Positions 34,562 through 43,678 of a stretch of DNA of 64,000 nt are shown piece after piece; the first letter of the stretch is position 1; the number at the start of each line of letters is the position of its first letter. Source of the DNA: Rhodoplanes tepidamans (GTDB lineage Bacteria; Pseudomonadota; Alphaproteobacteria; Rhizobiales; Xanthobacteraceae); contig NZ_JAUSUJ010000027.1 of NCBI RefSeq assembly GCF_030813915.1, forward strand, positions 1-64,000, read 5' to 3'. A program made the position numbers and the translations under genes. Under the pieces are notes generated by a model. That model was not told the DNA's origin, made no database searches, and saw nothing but the letters and a program-made list of their open reading frames with translations.

Positions 34562-36823
34562 TCAGCCGCGCCCCTGGCCGTAGCTGCCGTAGCGACCGCC
34601 GTAATAGGCCCCGCGGTACGACGCATAGCCGCCGAAGGCACTGGTGCTCGCCTTGTTGAGCACCACCCCGAGCAGCCGGTCGTAGACGCCGGCGGCACCC
34701 GAGAAGCAGTGCTCGACCATGTCGACGCGGGTCCGCCCCCACTCGATCACGTAGACATAGGAATCGACCAGCGCGGTGGTCGCCCGCACGTCGACCACCG
34801 GAGCGAGCGGCGGGAAGTCGAGGATCACGTAGTCGTAGCTCGTCCGCAGCTCGTCGACGAACCGCTTCATCGCGGCCGAGGCGAGGACCTCGTTCGTGTG
34901 GAGGAGCTTGGCGGTGGCGCCGGCCGGAACGAAGGCGAGCTGCGTCAGCCGGTCGGTCAGCACGGCATCGGCGAACGCCACTCGCCCGGCGATCACCTCG
35001 ACGACCCCGTGCACCACGCCGGGCGCCAGCGCCCGCGACAGCGAGGGGTTGCGGAGGTCCGCATCGATCAGGACGACCCGGCTGCCGGCATGGGCGATCA
35101 GCTGCGAGAGATTGGCGGCCACCACCGACTTGCCTTCCGCCGGAACCGTGGAGGTGATGCCGATCACCCGGTTGGCGCCGATCATGTCCTTGAGGTCGGC
35201 GGCGACCTTCAGCGACCGGATGCCTTCGGCGAAGGGCGAGAACGGCTCCTCGACCACATGGGACAGCAGCGCGTCGCCCGCGGCGATCCGCCCGTCCGCC
35301 GCCTCCGTCGCGGTCGCGCCGGCCTTCGTGGCCGGAGCGCCGACCCGCGGCAGCACCGCGATGCACGGCGCGCCGAGCATCTCCTCGACCTGTGCGCTGG
35401 TGCGGAAGGCGTTGTCGCCGATCTCGCGCAGATAGCCGATGCCGAGGCCGAGAACCAGCCCGCCGGCGACCGAGATCGCGAGGACGAAGCCGGTGCGCGG
35501 ATGGCTCTTGTCGAGCGGGCGCGAGGCCGGGCTGATCAGCCGCGCTTCGGAGATCGGGAACGACTGCTGCTGGACCGCCTCCATGTAGCGCTGCAGGAAG
35601 CTGTCGTACATGGCCCGGTAGGTCTGCGCGTTGCTCTCCAGCTCGCGCAGCTGCACCTGCGCCTGGTTGGTCGACTGCGTCTCGGAGACGACGTTGGCGA
35701 GGCTGCCCTTGATGCTGTCCTCGCGGGCCCGGGCGATGTCGTAGTCGCTCTGGTAGGCCTGCTGGATGCGCTGCAGCTCCTGGCTGATGTTGCGGCGAAT
35801 CTCCTGCATCTGGTTGCGCAGGCTGACCGCGGCCATGTGGTTGCGGCCGTAGCGTTCCGACCAGGTCGCCTCGCGGCCGGCGAGGTCGACGTACTGGTTG
35901 CGCAGCTTGATGATCGTCTCGTTCTTCAGCGCGTCGGCGACCGACTCGTTGGGGATCTCCTGCCTGAGGATGTCGTTGATGCGGTCGAGCCGTGCCTTCG
36001 CCTCGGCGGTCGCGGCGCGCGCCATGATGAGCTGGCTGTTGACCTCGGCGAGCTGCTGCTCGCTGATGAGCCGGCCGCCGGTGTCGACGATGTTGTTCTT
36101 CTCCTTGTACTCGATGACGGCCCGCTCGGCCGCCGACGCCTGGGTGCGCAGCTCGCGGATGCGGTCCTGCAGCCACAGGCTGGCCCGCCGCGTCGCCTGG
36201 TACTTGGCCTCGAGCTGATCGACGATGTAGGCGTCGGCGATGGCGTTGACGATCGCGGCCGCCTTGTCCGGGCTGAGCGAGCGGAACGAGACCTCCATGG
36301 CGTAGGTGAGACCGACGCGGCGGACCGTGCGCTCCTGCTCGAACTTTTCCAGTGCCCGGCGGGTGAGGTCGTGCTCCGACCGGACGCCGGGCCCGCCGCC
36401 GAGCAGATCCGTCACCCAGCCGATCGCCGCCCCGAGGGCACCGCCGCCCCGCCCGACGAACTCCGGATCCTCGGTGAGCCGCAGCTCCTTGATCACCGCG
36501 AGGCTGATGTTCTCCGACTTGAGAATCTGGACCTGGGTCTCCACCGTCCCGGCATCGACCGCGACGTCTCCGAGCACCGACTGCTGCTGGAACACCTGGA
36601 CCTTGCGGGTGTCGATCACCATGGTGCCGGTGGCGGTGTACTGCGCCGGCGTCGACACCAGGTAGGCGAGCCCGAGCGCCGCGGCGCAGGCCAGGACGAC
36701 GAGCATCAGCGGCAGTTGCCGGCGCACGACCCCGACGAACGACACCAGCTGGGCGCCGAGCGAGGGGGCCGGCCGGGCCACCAGCCGTTCGGAGGGCTGC
36801 GTCGGCTTGTCGATCTGCAGCAT
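34562..36823 (-). CDS. wzc: Wzc/ExoP-type polysaccharide co-polymerase with tyrosine-kinase domain
   Basis: 753 residues. A first transmembrane helix (LMLVVLACAAALGLAYLV, ~38-55) is followed by a periplasmic Wzz part with long coiled coils to ~430 and a second helix (VLAISVAGGLVLGLGIGYL, ~445-465). The cytoplasmic BY-kinase has Walker A STVPAEGKSVVAANLS (~557), A' VVLIDADLRNPS (~588) and Walker B YVILDFPPL (~668). The C-terminus carries six tyrosines in about 20 residues (from YASYRG to YGSYGQ), the expected autophosphorylation cluster. It sets chain length and couples polymerisation to export through Wza. The ATG is at 36823. No wzb-type low-molecular-weight phosphatase gene is adjacent. Confidence 0.93.
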   Translation of the reverse strand: MLQIDKPTQPSERLVARPAPSLGAQLVSFVGVVRRQLPLMLVVLACAAALGLAYLVSTPAQYTATGTMVIDTRKVQVFQQQSVLGDVAVDAGTVETQVQILKSENISLAVIKELRLTEDPEFVGRGGGALGAAIGWVTDLLGGGPGVRSEHDLTRRALEKFEQERTVRRVGLTYAMEVSFRSLSPDKAAAIVNAIADAYIVDQLEAKYQATRRASLWLQDRIRELRTQASAAERAVIEYKEKNNIVDTGGRLISEQQLAEVNSQLIMARAATAEAKARLDRINDILRQEIPNESVADALKNETIIKLRNQYVDLAGREATWSERYGRNHMAAVSLRNQMQEIRRNISQELQRIQQAYQSDYDIARAREDSIKGSLANVVSETQSTNQAQVQLRELESNAQTYRAMYDSFLQRYMEAVQQQSFPISEARLISPASRPLDKSHPRTGFVLAISVAGGLVLGLGIGYLREIGDNAFRTSAQVEEMLGAPCIAVLPRVGAPATKAGATATEAADGRIAAGDALLSHVVEEPFSPFAEGIRSLKVAADLKDMIGANRVIGITSTVPAEGKSVVAANLSQLIAHAGSRVVLIDADLRNPSLSRALAPGVVHGVVEVIAGRVAFADAVLTDRLTQLAFVPAGATAKLLHTNEVLASAAMKRFVDELRTSYDYVILDFPPLAPVVDVRATTALVDSYVYVIEWGRTRVDMVEHCFSGAAGVYDRLLGVVLNKASTSAFGGYASYRGAYYGGRYGSYGQGRG

Positions 36824-36917
36824 CTCGTTCCGTCTCGCGAATGCCCGGGACAGGGTGGTCGTCCGCTCCGGACGGCGGCCCGCCCGCGTCAGGCCCGGGC
36901 TGCTGCCGGCGCCCGCC

Positions 36918-37535
36918 TCACTGCCCGCTGACCGTGGTGGTCGACGTCGACAGGCCGCCGGCGCTGCTGATGGTCATGCCGCTGGTGAGATTGTTGCCGG
37001 GATTGTCGGTGGCGTTGTTGGCGAGCGCCGCACCGAACGGACCGACCGACGACGAGGTCGAGCCGGTCGCGCCGCCGATGCCGGTGCCGGCGCTGCCCCC
37101 GGCACCGCCCGCCGCGCCGATCGCCGTGTCGGGATTGATCAGGGCGTAGGCATCCTTGGCGGGATTGCTGGCCGAACCGGCGACGGCGAGCTGAATCTGG
37201 GTGGCGAAGGCCTGGTCGGGACGCAGGCAGATCCGGTAGGCCTGCCCCAGGCCGGAGCCGATCGCCGACTGCTGATTTCCATTGGCGCTGCCGAGCAGGC
37301 CGACGACGGGCTGCAGCGTCGCCGGATCGGACGCCACCAGGTCGCGCACCTGCGATATGAGCTGGGCCCCGCCGTCCGGATGGCGGCTCAGCAGCCCGGC
37401 GGGATCGGCGACGAAGCCGCTCACCGTCTCGGCCGGAAGCGCCTGCCGCGGATCGTAGCACGCCGCCTCCGCCGCACCGGCCGAGACCAGCAATGCGAGG
37501 CCCGCGAGGGCCCGGATCGCCCGATGGATTAACAT
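36918..37535 (-). CDS. Secreted Ala/Gly-rich protein of unknown function
   Basis: 205 residues. The second ATG at 37535 is chosen because GGAG stands six bases ahead of it (MLIHRAIRALAGLALL). A signal peptide ends at AGAAEAA. The mature part has ACYDPRQALPAETVSGF, a helical LISQVRDLVASDPATLQPV segment, AYRICLRPDQAFATQIQLAV, and a glycine/serine/threonine-rich C-terminal half that is probably disordered. It lies between the second polymerase gene and wzc in one direction. Function unknown; proteins with this layout accompany Wza/Wzc in some alphaproteobacterial clusters as far as I recall. Confidence 0.75.
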   Translation of the reverse strand: MLIHRAIRALAGLALLVSAGAAEAACYDPRQALPAETVSGFVADPAGLLSRHPDGGAQLISQVRDLVASDPATLQPVVGLLGSANGNQQSAIGSGLGQAYRICLRPDQAFATQIQLAVAGSASNPAKDAYALINPDTAIGAAGGAGGSAGTGIGGATGSTSSSVGPFGAALANNATDNPGNNLTSGMTISSAGGLSTSTTTVSGQ

Positions 37536-37658
37536 TATCATCTCCGATCGACGTTCGCGCGACGCTATCATAACGGGCCACGGGCGGGAAACGAAAACAC
37601 GCCTCGCCGCGAGCCGGACCTCCGTCGGTCCCGTGTTAACATCACGTCCGGGCACCGC

Positions 37659-39107
37659 TTAACGCCCGGCCGCGCTCCGGAACGACTGGGCGAGTCCGAT
37701 TCCGATCACACCGAACACCACGATGGAGCATCCTGGCACCTGCAACGAGAAGTCGATCGTGGTGTGCAGGCCGGCGAGCAGCGCGACGCAGAGGCCGGCG
37801 ATCGGAATCGCGCGGTCGCGCCGGCGCACCACGCTGCCGCGGGCGAGCACGACCAGGATCGCGGCGAAGCCGAAGACCACGGCCCCGGCGAGCGGCAGGC
37901 CCAGCTCGGCGGCGAGCTCCAGCGGCGTGCTGTGGGCCGCGTTCCACACACCCCACAGCGAGATCCCGGTCGACCGGTAGGCCGGAAACACCGTCGTGAA
38001 GGTGCCGAGCCCGGTGCCGGTCCACGGATGCGCGGCGACGATCGCCAGCGTCGAGCACCAGGCGGAGAGCCGCCCCGCATCCGCCAGACCGTGCGCATCG
38101 AAGCGGCTGCCGACGCTTCCGCCGATCACCTGGAGCAGCAGAACGGCGGCCGCGGCCAGCCCGGCGGCCGCGAGCAGCAGCGGCCGGACGCCGGCGAGCC
38201 GGCGGCGGAACACCATCAGGACGGCGAGACCGAGCGCGAGCAGCGTCAGCATAGTGCCGGCCCGCGACGCGGTGAGGAAGGTGGCGACCAGGCAGAGCGC
38301 CGTCATGGCGGCCGGCAGGAGCACCTGCCGGCTCTCCCGCCGCGTGGCATCGAGCGCCACGCACATCGCGGACCACACATCGGTGCCGTCCGGCCAGCGC
38401 CGGCGCAGCCCGTCCATGAGCATCAGGGCCCACAGCACCGTGCAGGCGCCCAGATAGACCGCCGCGGTGTTGCGGTTGACGAAGGTGGCGGTGAGATTGC
38501 CGACGTAGAAGGTCTTTTCGCGCCAGAGGAGCAGGCCGGGCGCGAGGACGAGCGAGGCGATCCCGTAGGCCGCACAGGCCGCGCCGGCCCACGATACCGC
38601 GCGCAGGATGCGCCTCGCGTCGTCCCGATCGGTCCCCACCGTGATCGCCAGGACCAGCACCAGGACGTTGGCGAGCGGCGCGCCGAGCGCGAACAGCGGC
38701 TGCCCGCGCACCGCCGATCCGACCGGCGGAACCGCGACGCCCAGCAGCGCCGCCGTCTCCGCCCAGGCGGGATGGACGGGCGCGAGCCAGGGAGCCGCGA
38801 GCTGCTCGTGCAGCACCACCGCATAGCCGACGACGACCGCCGCGACGCCGCCGACGGCGAGCCGGTGCGGCGTGCGCAACCCGCCGACCGGAGCGAACGC
38901 CACCCCGATCGCGAGCCAGCCGCACCATGCCGCCACGGTCGCCGGGTCGCGCGAGCCGAACGGCAGGGGCGCGACCGTGACGGCGATCAGCAGGCACCAG
39001 AAGGCGACGCGCCCGGTCCACGGAGGCGTCGCCGCGGGCGCCGGCGCGTGACCGTCCGCCCCGGCGAGCGCGCTCGGGCACGACGGCGCGCCGTTGTCAC
39101 CGCGCAC
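37659..39107 (-). CDS. Wzy_C-family O-antigen ligase/polymerase-like membrane protein
   Basis: 482 residues, a multi-spanning protein with about 11 helices (VAFWCLLIAVTVAPLPF, VLVLVLAITVG, LLLAAAGLAAAAVLLLQV and others). The long periplasmic loop near 345-395 carries HPWTGTGLGTFTTVFPAYR and WNAAHSTPLELAAELGLP, typical of the Wzy_C domain (HxW/G-x-G-x-GTF pattern). It could polymerise repeat units or ligate them to an acceptor. With a Wzy already at 29453, the two may act on different polymers. A GTG start at 39107 overlaps the wza stop by 11 bp. Confidence 0.85.
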   Translation of the reverse strand: MRGDNGAPSCPSALAGADGHAPAPAATPPWTGRVAFWCLLIAVTVAPLPFGSRDPATVAAWCGWLAIGVAFAPVGGLRTPHRLAVGGVAAVVVGYAVVLHEQLAAPWLAPVHPAWAETAALLGVAVPPVGSAVRGQPLFALGAPLANVLVLVLAITVGTDRDDARRILRAVSWAGAACAAYGIASLVLAPGLLLWREKTFYVGNLTATFVNRNTAAVYLGACTVLWALMLMDGLRRRWPDGTDVWSAMCVALDATRRESRQVLLPAAMTALCLVATFLTASRAGTMLTLLALGLAVLMVFRRRLAGVRPLLLAAAGLAAAAVLLLQVIGGSVGSRFDAHGLADAGRLSAWCSTLAIVAAHPWTGTGLGTFTTVFPAYRSTGISLWGVWNAAHSTPLELAAELGLPLAGAVVFGFAAILVVLARGSVVRRRDRAIPIAGLCVALLAGLHTTIDFSLQVPGCSIVVFGVIGIGLAQSFRSAAGR

Positions 39108-40317
39108 TGGTGGTCGCGACCGTCGCCCCGGAATGGATCCGGCTGTTGTAGCGGGCGATGTAGATGTCGTTGATCAGGTTGACGCCGTTGTCGCTCGTCC
39201 CGATCGCCGTGTTGAGGAAGTTCAGGAACTTGGTGGCGTCGACCTGTGCCGAATTGGCGACGTAGACGATGTCGAACGGACGCATCTGGACCTTGGTGGC
39301 GTGGAAGTAGCCGGCCGGATCCTGGAAGCTCACCGTGAACACGATCGGAATCAGCCCACCGGAGAATTTCGAGCAGTCGACCCCGAGCTTCTCGGCGACG
39401 TCGCGCGGCTCGCGGCGATAGAGGAAGATCGAGCCCGGATCCGCCTGCGTGTCGAACAGCCCGCCCGCCTTGGCGACCGCCTGGGCGAGATTGATCTTCC
39501 AGGCGTCGAAGTTGAACTCGCCCTGCTGTCCGGTGGCCCCGAAGGCCAGGAACTTCATCGGCTCGCGATAGACATAGATGCGGTCGCCCGGCTGCACGTA
39601 GATGTTGTTGACCGGCATGTAGACGAGATTGGCGAACGGCACCGTGGCGCGCTTGCCGTCCCGCTCGAGCAGGACCCAGGTCTCCCAGCCGTTGCCGCTG
39701 ATGCCGCCGGCGCGGGTCAGCGCGTCGGTGATGCGGTCGAGCGCACCGGTCGCCGGCATCGGATAGCGGGTCGGACTGCGCACGTCGCCGACCACGCTCA
39801 CCAGCGAGGTGCGCTGCTCGGACAGCGAGACGACCACCTGCGGCTCGATCGCCCGGTTCCTGATCCGCTCGACGATCTCGTTCTGCACCTGCACGTTGGT
39901 GCGGCCGGCCGCCCTGATCACTCCGGCATAGGGCACCGTGATGTTGCCGTCGTTGTCGACCGTCTGCGACGGCAGGGTCACGTAGTTGCCGGGCCGGACG
40001 CCGGCCTCGATCGGGATGAACAGGCCGCCCGCCGCCGCCTCGAAGATGGTGACGTTGACGACGTCGCCGACCCCGAACTTGATCCCGCTCGGCGGGCGCC
40101 GGTCGGTGAACACGCCGCCGAGGACGTTGGGCTCGTGGCTCTCCAGCACCTGGACCGCGTGCGCGTCGAGGCGGACCAGGGCGTAGGGGAGCGTCGGGCT
40201 GGTCTCGGTGCGGATCTCGAGGCTCGACGGGCCCGACATCGGAATGAAGCCACAGCCGCCGAGTCCGACCGCCACGAGCAGGCATCCCACGCCGTACATC
40301 AGAGATGCTGTTCGCAT
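39097..40317 (-). CDS. wza: Outer-membrane polysaccharide export lipoprotein, Wza family
   Basis: 406 residues. A lipoprotein signal with lipobox LGGC (Cys22) anchors it to the outer membrane. The Poly_export domain starts FGVGDVVNVTIFEAAAGG, with PSQTVDNDGNITVPYAGVI, followed by SLBB-like segments (VSVVGDVRSPTRYPM and LAFGATGQQGEFNFDAW). The octameric channel passes the polymer from Wzc to the cell surface. The ATG at 40317 is the first gene of the export operon down to 33412. A divergent AT-rich promoter region lies between it and the priming transferase. Confidence 0.92.
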   Translation of the reverse strand: MRTASLMYGVGCLLVAVGLGGCGFIPMSGPSSLEIRTETSPTLPYALVRLDAHAVQVLESHEPNVLGGVFTDRRPPSGIKFGVGDVVNVTIFEAAAGGLFIPIEAGVRPGNYVTLPSQTVDNDGNITVPYAGVIRAAGRTNVQVQNEIVERIRNRAIEPQVVVSLSEQRTSLVSVVGDVRSPTRYPMPATGALDRITDALTRAGGISGNGWETWVLLERDGKRATVPFANLVYMPVNNIYVQPGDRIYVYREPMKFLAFGATGQQGEFNFDAWKINLAQAVAKAGGLFDTQADPGSIFLYRREPRDVAEKLGVDCSKFSGGLIPIVFTVSFQDPAGYFHATKVQMRPFDIVYVANSAQVDATKFLNFLNTAIGTSDNGVNLINDIYIARYNSRIHSGATVATTSAR

Positions 40318-40773
40318 GCCGCCGCCCCGAAGCCGGACTCGTTACATAACACGTGACACGTTATTGATACCGTCCGGACCGGTCTCGGACAATGACGCAC
40401 GATGCCTCGATTACACACTGGTGGTGGTTCTGTCCGGGACGTTGCACTGCGGCAACACCGCGATGCGGCGCTCGGCGCAGGGTTCCATGACGCCCGTCGC
40501 CGTCGCGACACGGATCGCATGCGCGGGTGTACGATCGGTATTTTCCCGCGATCGTCGTGCCGGACGGCGGAATCCGACGGATCCGGCGTCCCTGTGGTGC
40601 GCACGATGCACGCCCGACGACGCACGAGCCGCGCCGGACGCGGCGCGCCACCCGGACATCGTTCTTTCGTCTCGCTGGTATGTTATTTATTCGATACTAT
40701 CGTTAAGGCGACCTCTAACATCGTGGTGACCCCGAGCCATGAAGATCTCCGTCGGCGTCGGCGCGGGTGGACC
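40318..40773. promoter_or_regulatory. Divergent promoter region between wza and the priming transferase
   Basis: A 456-bp gap with no supported gene. Near wza, CGTTACATAACACGTG (from 40343) and ACGTTATTGATACC give nested inverted repeats (GTTA-CA-TAAC, and TAACAC...CGTTA around 40350-40366). Near the transferase, TATGTTATTTATTCG (from 40679) and CGATACTATCG, a perfect 11-bp palindrome (about 40694-40704), are followed by GTTAAGG. These AT-rich islands are at both ends of a GC-rich gap, as expected for two separate promoters. Confidence 0.5.
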
Positions 40774-42213
40774 GTGACCAGCGTCCTGGAAAGCGACATG
40801 GCCGCCGGCGGGCGGCTGCCGCCGGCCCGTGGCGGGCTCCCTTACGGCGTCATCGAGCCCTTGTTCGCCCTGGCGGATTCGGTCCTGATCGTCGCGGCGG
40901 CCGTGCTGGCCGGCGCGGCCTGCCAGGCCGCCGCCGGCGGCAGCCCGAGCGACGTCGCCGCCCTCGCCGGGCTCGGGGTCGTCGCCTGTGTGACCTATGC
41001 GCTCGGCGGCTATCATCTCGGCATCTACCGTCTTCCCCACCTCCTGCAGCGCGACCGCGGCTACTCCCGGATCCTGGCCTGCTGGTGCTTCGCCGTGCTG
41101 GCGCTGACCGTGGTGCTGTTCCTGTTCAAGATCGGCGCCGCGGTGTCGCGCGGATCGGTGCTGAGCTTCGCGCTCGCCGGCGGCCCGGCCCTCATCGCGT
41201 GGCGCCGGACCGCCAAGCGGCGGCTCCAGGCGGCGCTGGTCAGCGGAACGATCCGCGGACGTCGTGCCCTTCTGATCGGAACCGTGGAGGAGCTCGCCCG
41301 CGTCACCCGCCGCGACCTGCTGGTCAGCTTCGGCGCCGAGGAGATCGAGCGGGTCGCCCTGCCGGGCGGCGGCGGCGCATCCGACGCGGCGGCCGTGGAG
41401 CAGGCCTTGGAGCGGCTCCGCGCGGTGCCGCTCGACGAGGTGCTGCTGGCGGTGTCGTGGTCCGACCCGGAGCGGCTCGACCTCCTGCGCGCCCGCTTCC
41501 GGCTGTCGCCGCTGCCGGTGAGGCTCCTGCCGGACCGCGCCGTCTCGGCCGTGCTCAAGCTCCAGTCCGCGGTGGCGCGGCAGTCGTTCACGGTGGAAAT
41601 CCAGCGCGCCCCCCTCACCGCCGTGGAGCGCGGCACCAAGCGGCTGATGGACATCGCGATCGCCACGGTGTCGCTGGCCGTGCTGGCCCCGCTGATGGCC
41701 GTGGTGGCGATCGCGGTCCGCCTCGATTCACCCGGTCCGGTGATCTTCCGTCAGCGCCGCAAGGGCTTCAACGGCCGCGAGTTCGTCGTGTTCAAGTTCC
41801 GCACCATGACGGTGCTGGAGGACGGCGCCTCGGTGGTCCAGGCCCGGCGAGTCGACCCGCGGATCACCAGGCTCGGCCGCATCCTGCGCCGTACCAGCAT
41901 CGACGAGCTGCCGCAGTTCCTCAACGTCCTGCGCGGCGAGATGTCGGTGGTCGGGCCGCGCCCGCACGCGGTCGTCCACGACGACGAATACGGCAAGATC
42001 ATCGCCAACTACGCGTTCCGGCATCATGTGAAGCCCGGCATGACCGGATGGGCCCAGATCCACGGATACCGTGGTGAAACCGCGCAGCTCCACCTCATGG
42101 AGAAGCGGGTACTGCTCGATCTCTGGTATATCAACAATTGGACGATCGCACTGGACTGCCGGATCGTCTTGAAGACGGTCTACGAACTCTTGCGCGAACC
42201 GAACGGACATTGA
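40774..42213 (+). CDS. wcaJ: Undecaprenyl-phosphate glycosyl-1-phosphate transferase, WcaJ/PssY type
   Basis: About 479 residues. The N-terminal half has four hydrophobic helices (LFALADSVLIVAAAVL, LACWCFAVLALTVVLFLF) and a CoA-binding-like region (RRALLIGTVEELARV). The C-terminal catalytic domain begins KRLMDIAIATVSLAVL and has SPGPVIFRQRRKG, FVVFKFRTM, IDELPQFLNVLRGEMSVVGP and VKPGMTGWAQIHGYRG. It loads the first sugar phosphate (usually glucose or galactose) onto undecaprenyl phosphate and so initiates repeat-unit synthesis. The start is GTG 40774 or ATG 40798 (GGAAAG ahead). It is transcribed divergently from wza. Confidence 0.9.
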   Translation: MTSVLESDMAAGGRLPPARGGLPYGVIEPLFALADSVLIVAAAVLAGAACQAAAGGSPSDVAALAGLGVVACVTYALGGYHLGIYRLPHLLQRDRGYSRILACWCFAVLALTVVLFLFKIGAAVSRGSVLSFALAGGPALIAWRRTAKRRLQAALVSGTIRGRRALLIGTVEELARVTRRDLLVSFGAEEIERVALPGGGGASDAAAVEQALERLRAVPLDEVLLAVSWSDPERLDLLRARFRLSPLPVRLLPDRAVSAVLKLQSAVARQSFTVEIQRAPLTAVERGTKRLMDIAIATVSLAVLAPLMAVVAIAVRLDSPGPVIFRQRRKGFNGREFVVFKFRTMTVLEDGASVVQARRVDPRITRLGRILRRTSIDELPQFLNVLRGEMSVVGPRPHAVVHDDEYGKIIANYAFRHHVKPGMTGWAQIHGYRGETAQLHLMEKRVLLDLWYINNWTIALDCRIVLKTVYELLREPNGH

Positions 42214-42302
42214 TCCCGCCCCGCATTGTCACCATATCATGCGACATCGTATCCCGCGATTTGTGAACGCATTCGCGTAATACTACTTCGCACCACTGGC
42301 GA

Positions 42303-42316
42303 TTGATTCAGATCAA
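42303..42316. promoter_or_regulatory. Perfect FNR/FixK box TTGAT-N4-ATCAA
   Basis: TTGATTCAGATCAA is an exact anaerobox, 164 bp ahead of the HTH/coiled-coil gene at 42480 and 90 bp after the priming transferase. A half-match to a CRP site (TGTGAACGCATTCGCG) lies at 42262-42277. The box implies control by an FNR/FixK-type protein under low oxygen. Confidence 0.65.
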
Positions 42317-42479
42317 GTCGAAATCCGACAGGACGTTTAAAGCGTCTAACGGGAAAACGTGTGCTGCTGTCGGGATTTGGTCGCATGGCCGCCGCGTGAA
42401 ATCGCGTTTGTTTGTTCTGGGATTCCAGTGTAAACAAGCCACATAAGCAGAAAATAACCAGTTGCCAGGAACGACTGAG

Positions 42480-42866
42480 ATGGTCGGAAGGCGTCACGGC
42501 TCCGAAGAGATCGCGGACAAGCTGGCCCAGGCGGACGAACTCGCCGCGAAGGGAAAGAACCAGCAGGCGATCTCCAAGGCACTCGGCATCAGCGTCATGA
42601 CGTATCATCGGTGGCGGAAGCTTCGCGCCCCACCGTCCGCCAAGTCACAGGACCATTCCGAGCCACGCCGCGCCGCCGCACCCCCGGCCACCTCCCCGGT
42701 CGCCGACTCTCCTTTCCTGGACGGTGCCACGCGGCTGCACGAGCTTGAGACCGAGAACAGCCGGCTGCGCCGGCTGGTCACCGACCTGCTGCTCGAGAAG
42801 ATCGGGCTGGAGGAGGAGCTCAGGGAGCGCAGCGAATCGAGCCCGCGACGCTCCCGTCGCGGTTGA
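42480..42866 (+). CDS. IS3 OrfA-derived HTH and coiled-coil protein, possibly domesticated
   Basis: 128 residues from the ATG at 42480, which has AGGA nine bases upstream. Residues ~8-50 (EEIADKLAQADELAAKGK, then GISVMTYHRWRK) resemble the HTH of IS3-family OrfA. A Pro/Ala/Ser linker follows, and near the C-terminus RLHELETENSRLRRLVTDLL is the OrfA leucine-zipper. No orfB, no frameshift window and no terminal inverted repeats are nearby, so this is not an intact element. A clean frame, a good ribosome site and an FNR box suggest a host regulator rather than a relic. Proteins of this shape (compare rhizobial SyrB-like proteins) affect EPS genes in some species; that link is inference. Confidence 0.75.
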   Translation: MVGRRHGSEEIADKLAQADELAAKGKNQQAISKALGISVMTYHRWRKLRAPPSAKSQDHSEPRRAAAPPATSPVADSPFLDGATRLHELETENSRLRRLVTDLLLEKIGLEEELRERSESSPRRSRRG

Positions 42867-43678
42867 GCCTACCGTACCGCTCTCTCGCAGGCGGCGACCG
42901 GAACTCACCGTCACCCCGGCTCGCCCGGCTCACCTACGGTCGGTCGCGACCGTCGGCGGAACGGCGGTGTCGGCCGCCCGCTCGGAGCTGGTCCGAGCCT
43001 CACGACGCATCCTGATCACGCCGGAGCTGCGGGCGGCCCCACACGCGGGTGCGATCCGGCAACGACCCGCCGGCGGCTCCGGCGCGTCCGGATCGCGCAT
43101 CGCCGACGGGCCCGCGGCGAGGACGCCCCGGATTCGGTCCGGCGGACACGCCACCCGCGCGATGTGATGTCCGGACGGCCCGGCCGTCGCGGATCACATC
43201 TCATGTTACCGTCCGTTCGAAACGATATCATCCGATCGGGTCGTTCCCGTCCTTGCCGTCCCGCATGCGGCGGTCCCGGGACCGTCGCGCATCCGGCCGT
43301 ACGGCACGGGAACGTCGCACGGCTGTGTCCAGTCTGACCGGCCGCGTGGCCGGACTGCCCGCCCGCCGATGGGGCGTACGGGAGCGCCACGACGGAGCCT
43401 ACGCGCCACTCCCCGCACGTCGTGAGAATACGGCGGATGTCCGCCGGTCGTCCGACCGAGCGGTGATCGCCGACGAGGTCGTGTCGCGACCCGCCGCCAT
43501 GCTTCCGCCGCGGCGAGATGTCAGATCGGCGGCTCGCGATGTGCGGATATGTGAGATCGGAACGACGGCCGCCGCGGTGCATGCCGCCGGCATGTCCGGG
43601 ATGCCTTCGTGTGACCTTATCATGATCGCATTGAATACGATAAGATCGACGAGCCCGCCCGGATCCGGTTCTCCCTGG
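42867..43678. other. 812-bp gap without a supported gene
   Basis: Open frames cross this stretch, but their translations are Arg/Ser/Pro/Thr-rich and lack any recognisable domain. The stretch contains a long hairpin (43161-43200) and AT-rich islands at 43201-43235 and 43610-43650. CTTATC (43616-43621) and GATAAG (43639-43644) form an inverted repeat 17 bp apart just before the CRP-like gene, a possible operator. Confidence 0.5.
43161..43200. repeat. Inverted repeat with TGTGAT/ATCACA ends
   Basis: GATGTGAT (43161-43168) pairs with ATCACATC (43193-43200), with partial GC-rich pairing inside (GGACGG / CCGTC). It could be a transcript hairpin, or two opposed CRP half-sites (TGTGA and TCACA, 26 bp apart) looped by a CRP-like protein. 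It lies 480 bp before the CRP-like gene and 295 bp after the HTH gene. Confidence 0.4.

Noticed and set aside
42480-42866. An insertion sequence of the IS3 family
   Set aside because: No orfB, no terminal inverted repeats and no target duplication were found around the OrfA-like gene.
43049-43621. N-terminal extension of the CRP-like gene
   Set aside because: The upstream in-frame sequence is Arg/Ser/Pro-rich with no domain and carries operator-like AT-rich islands, so I treat it as noncoding.
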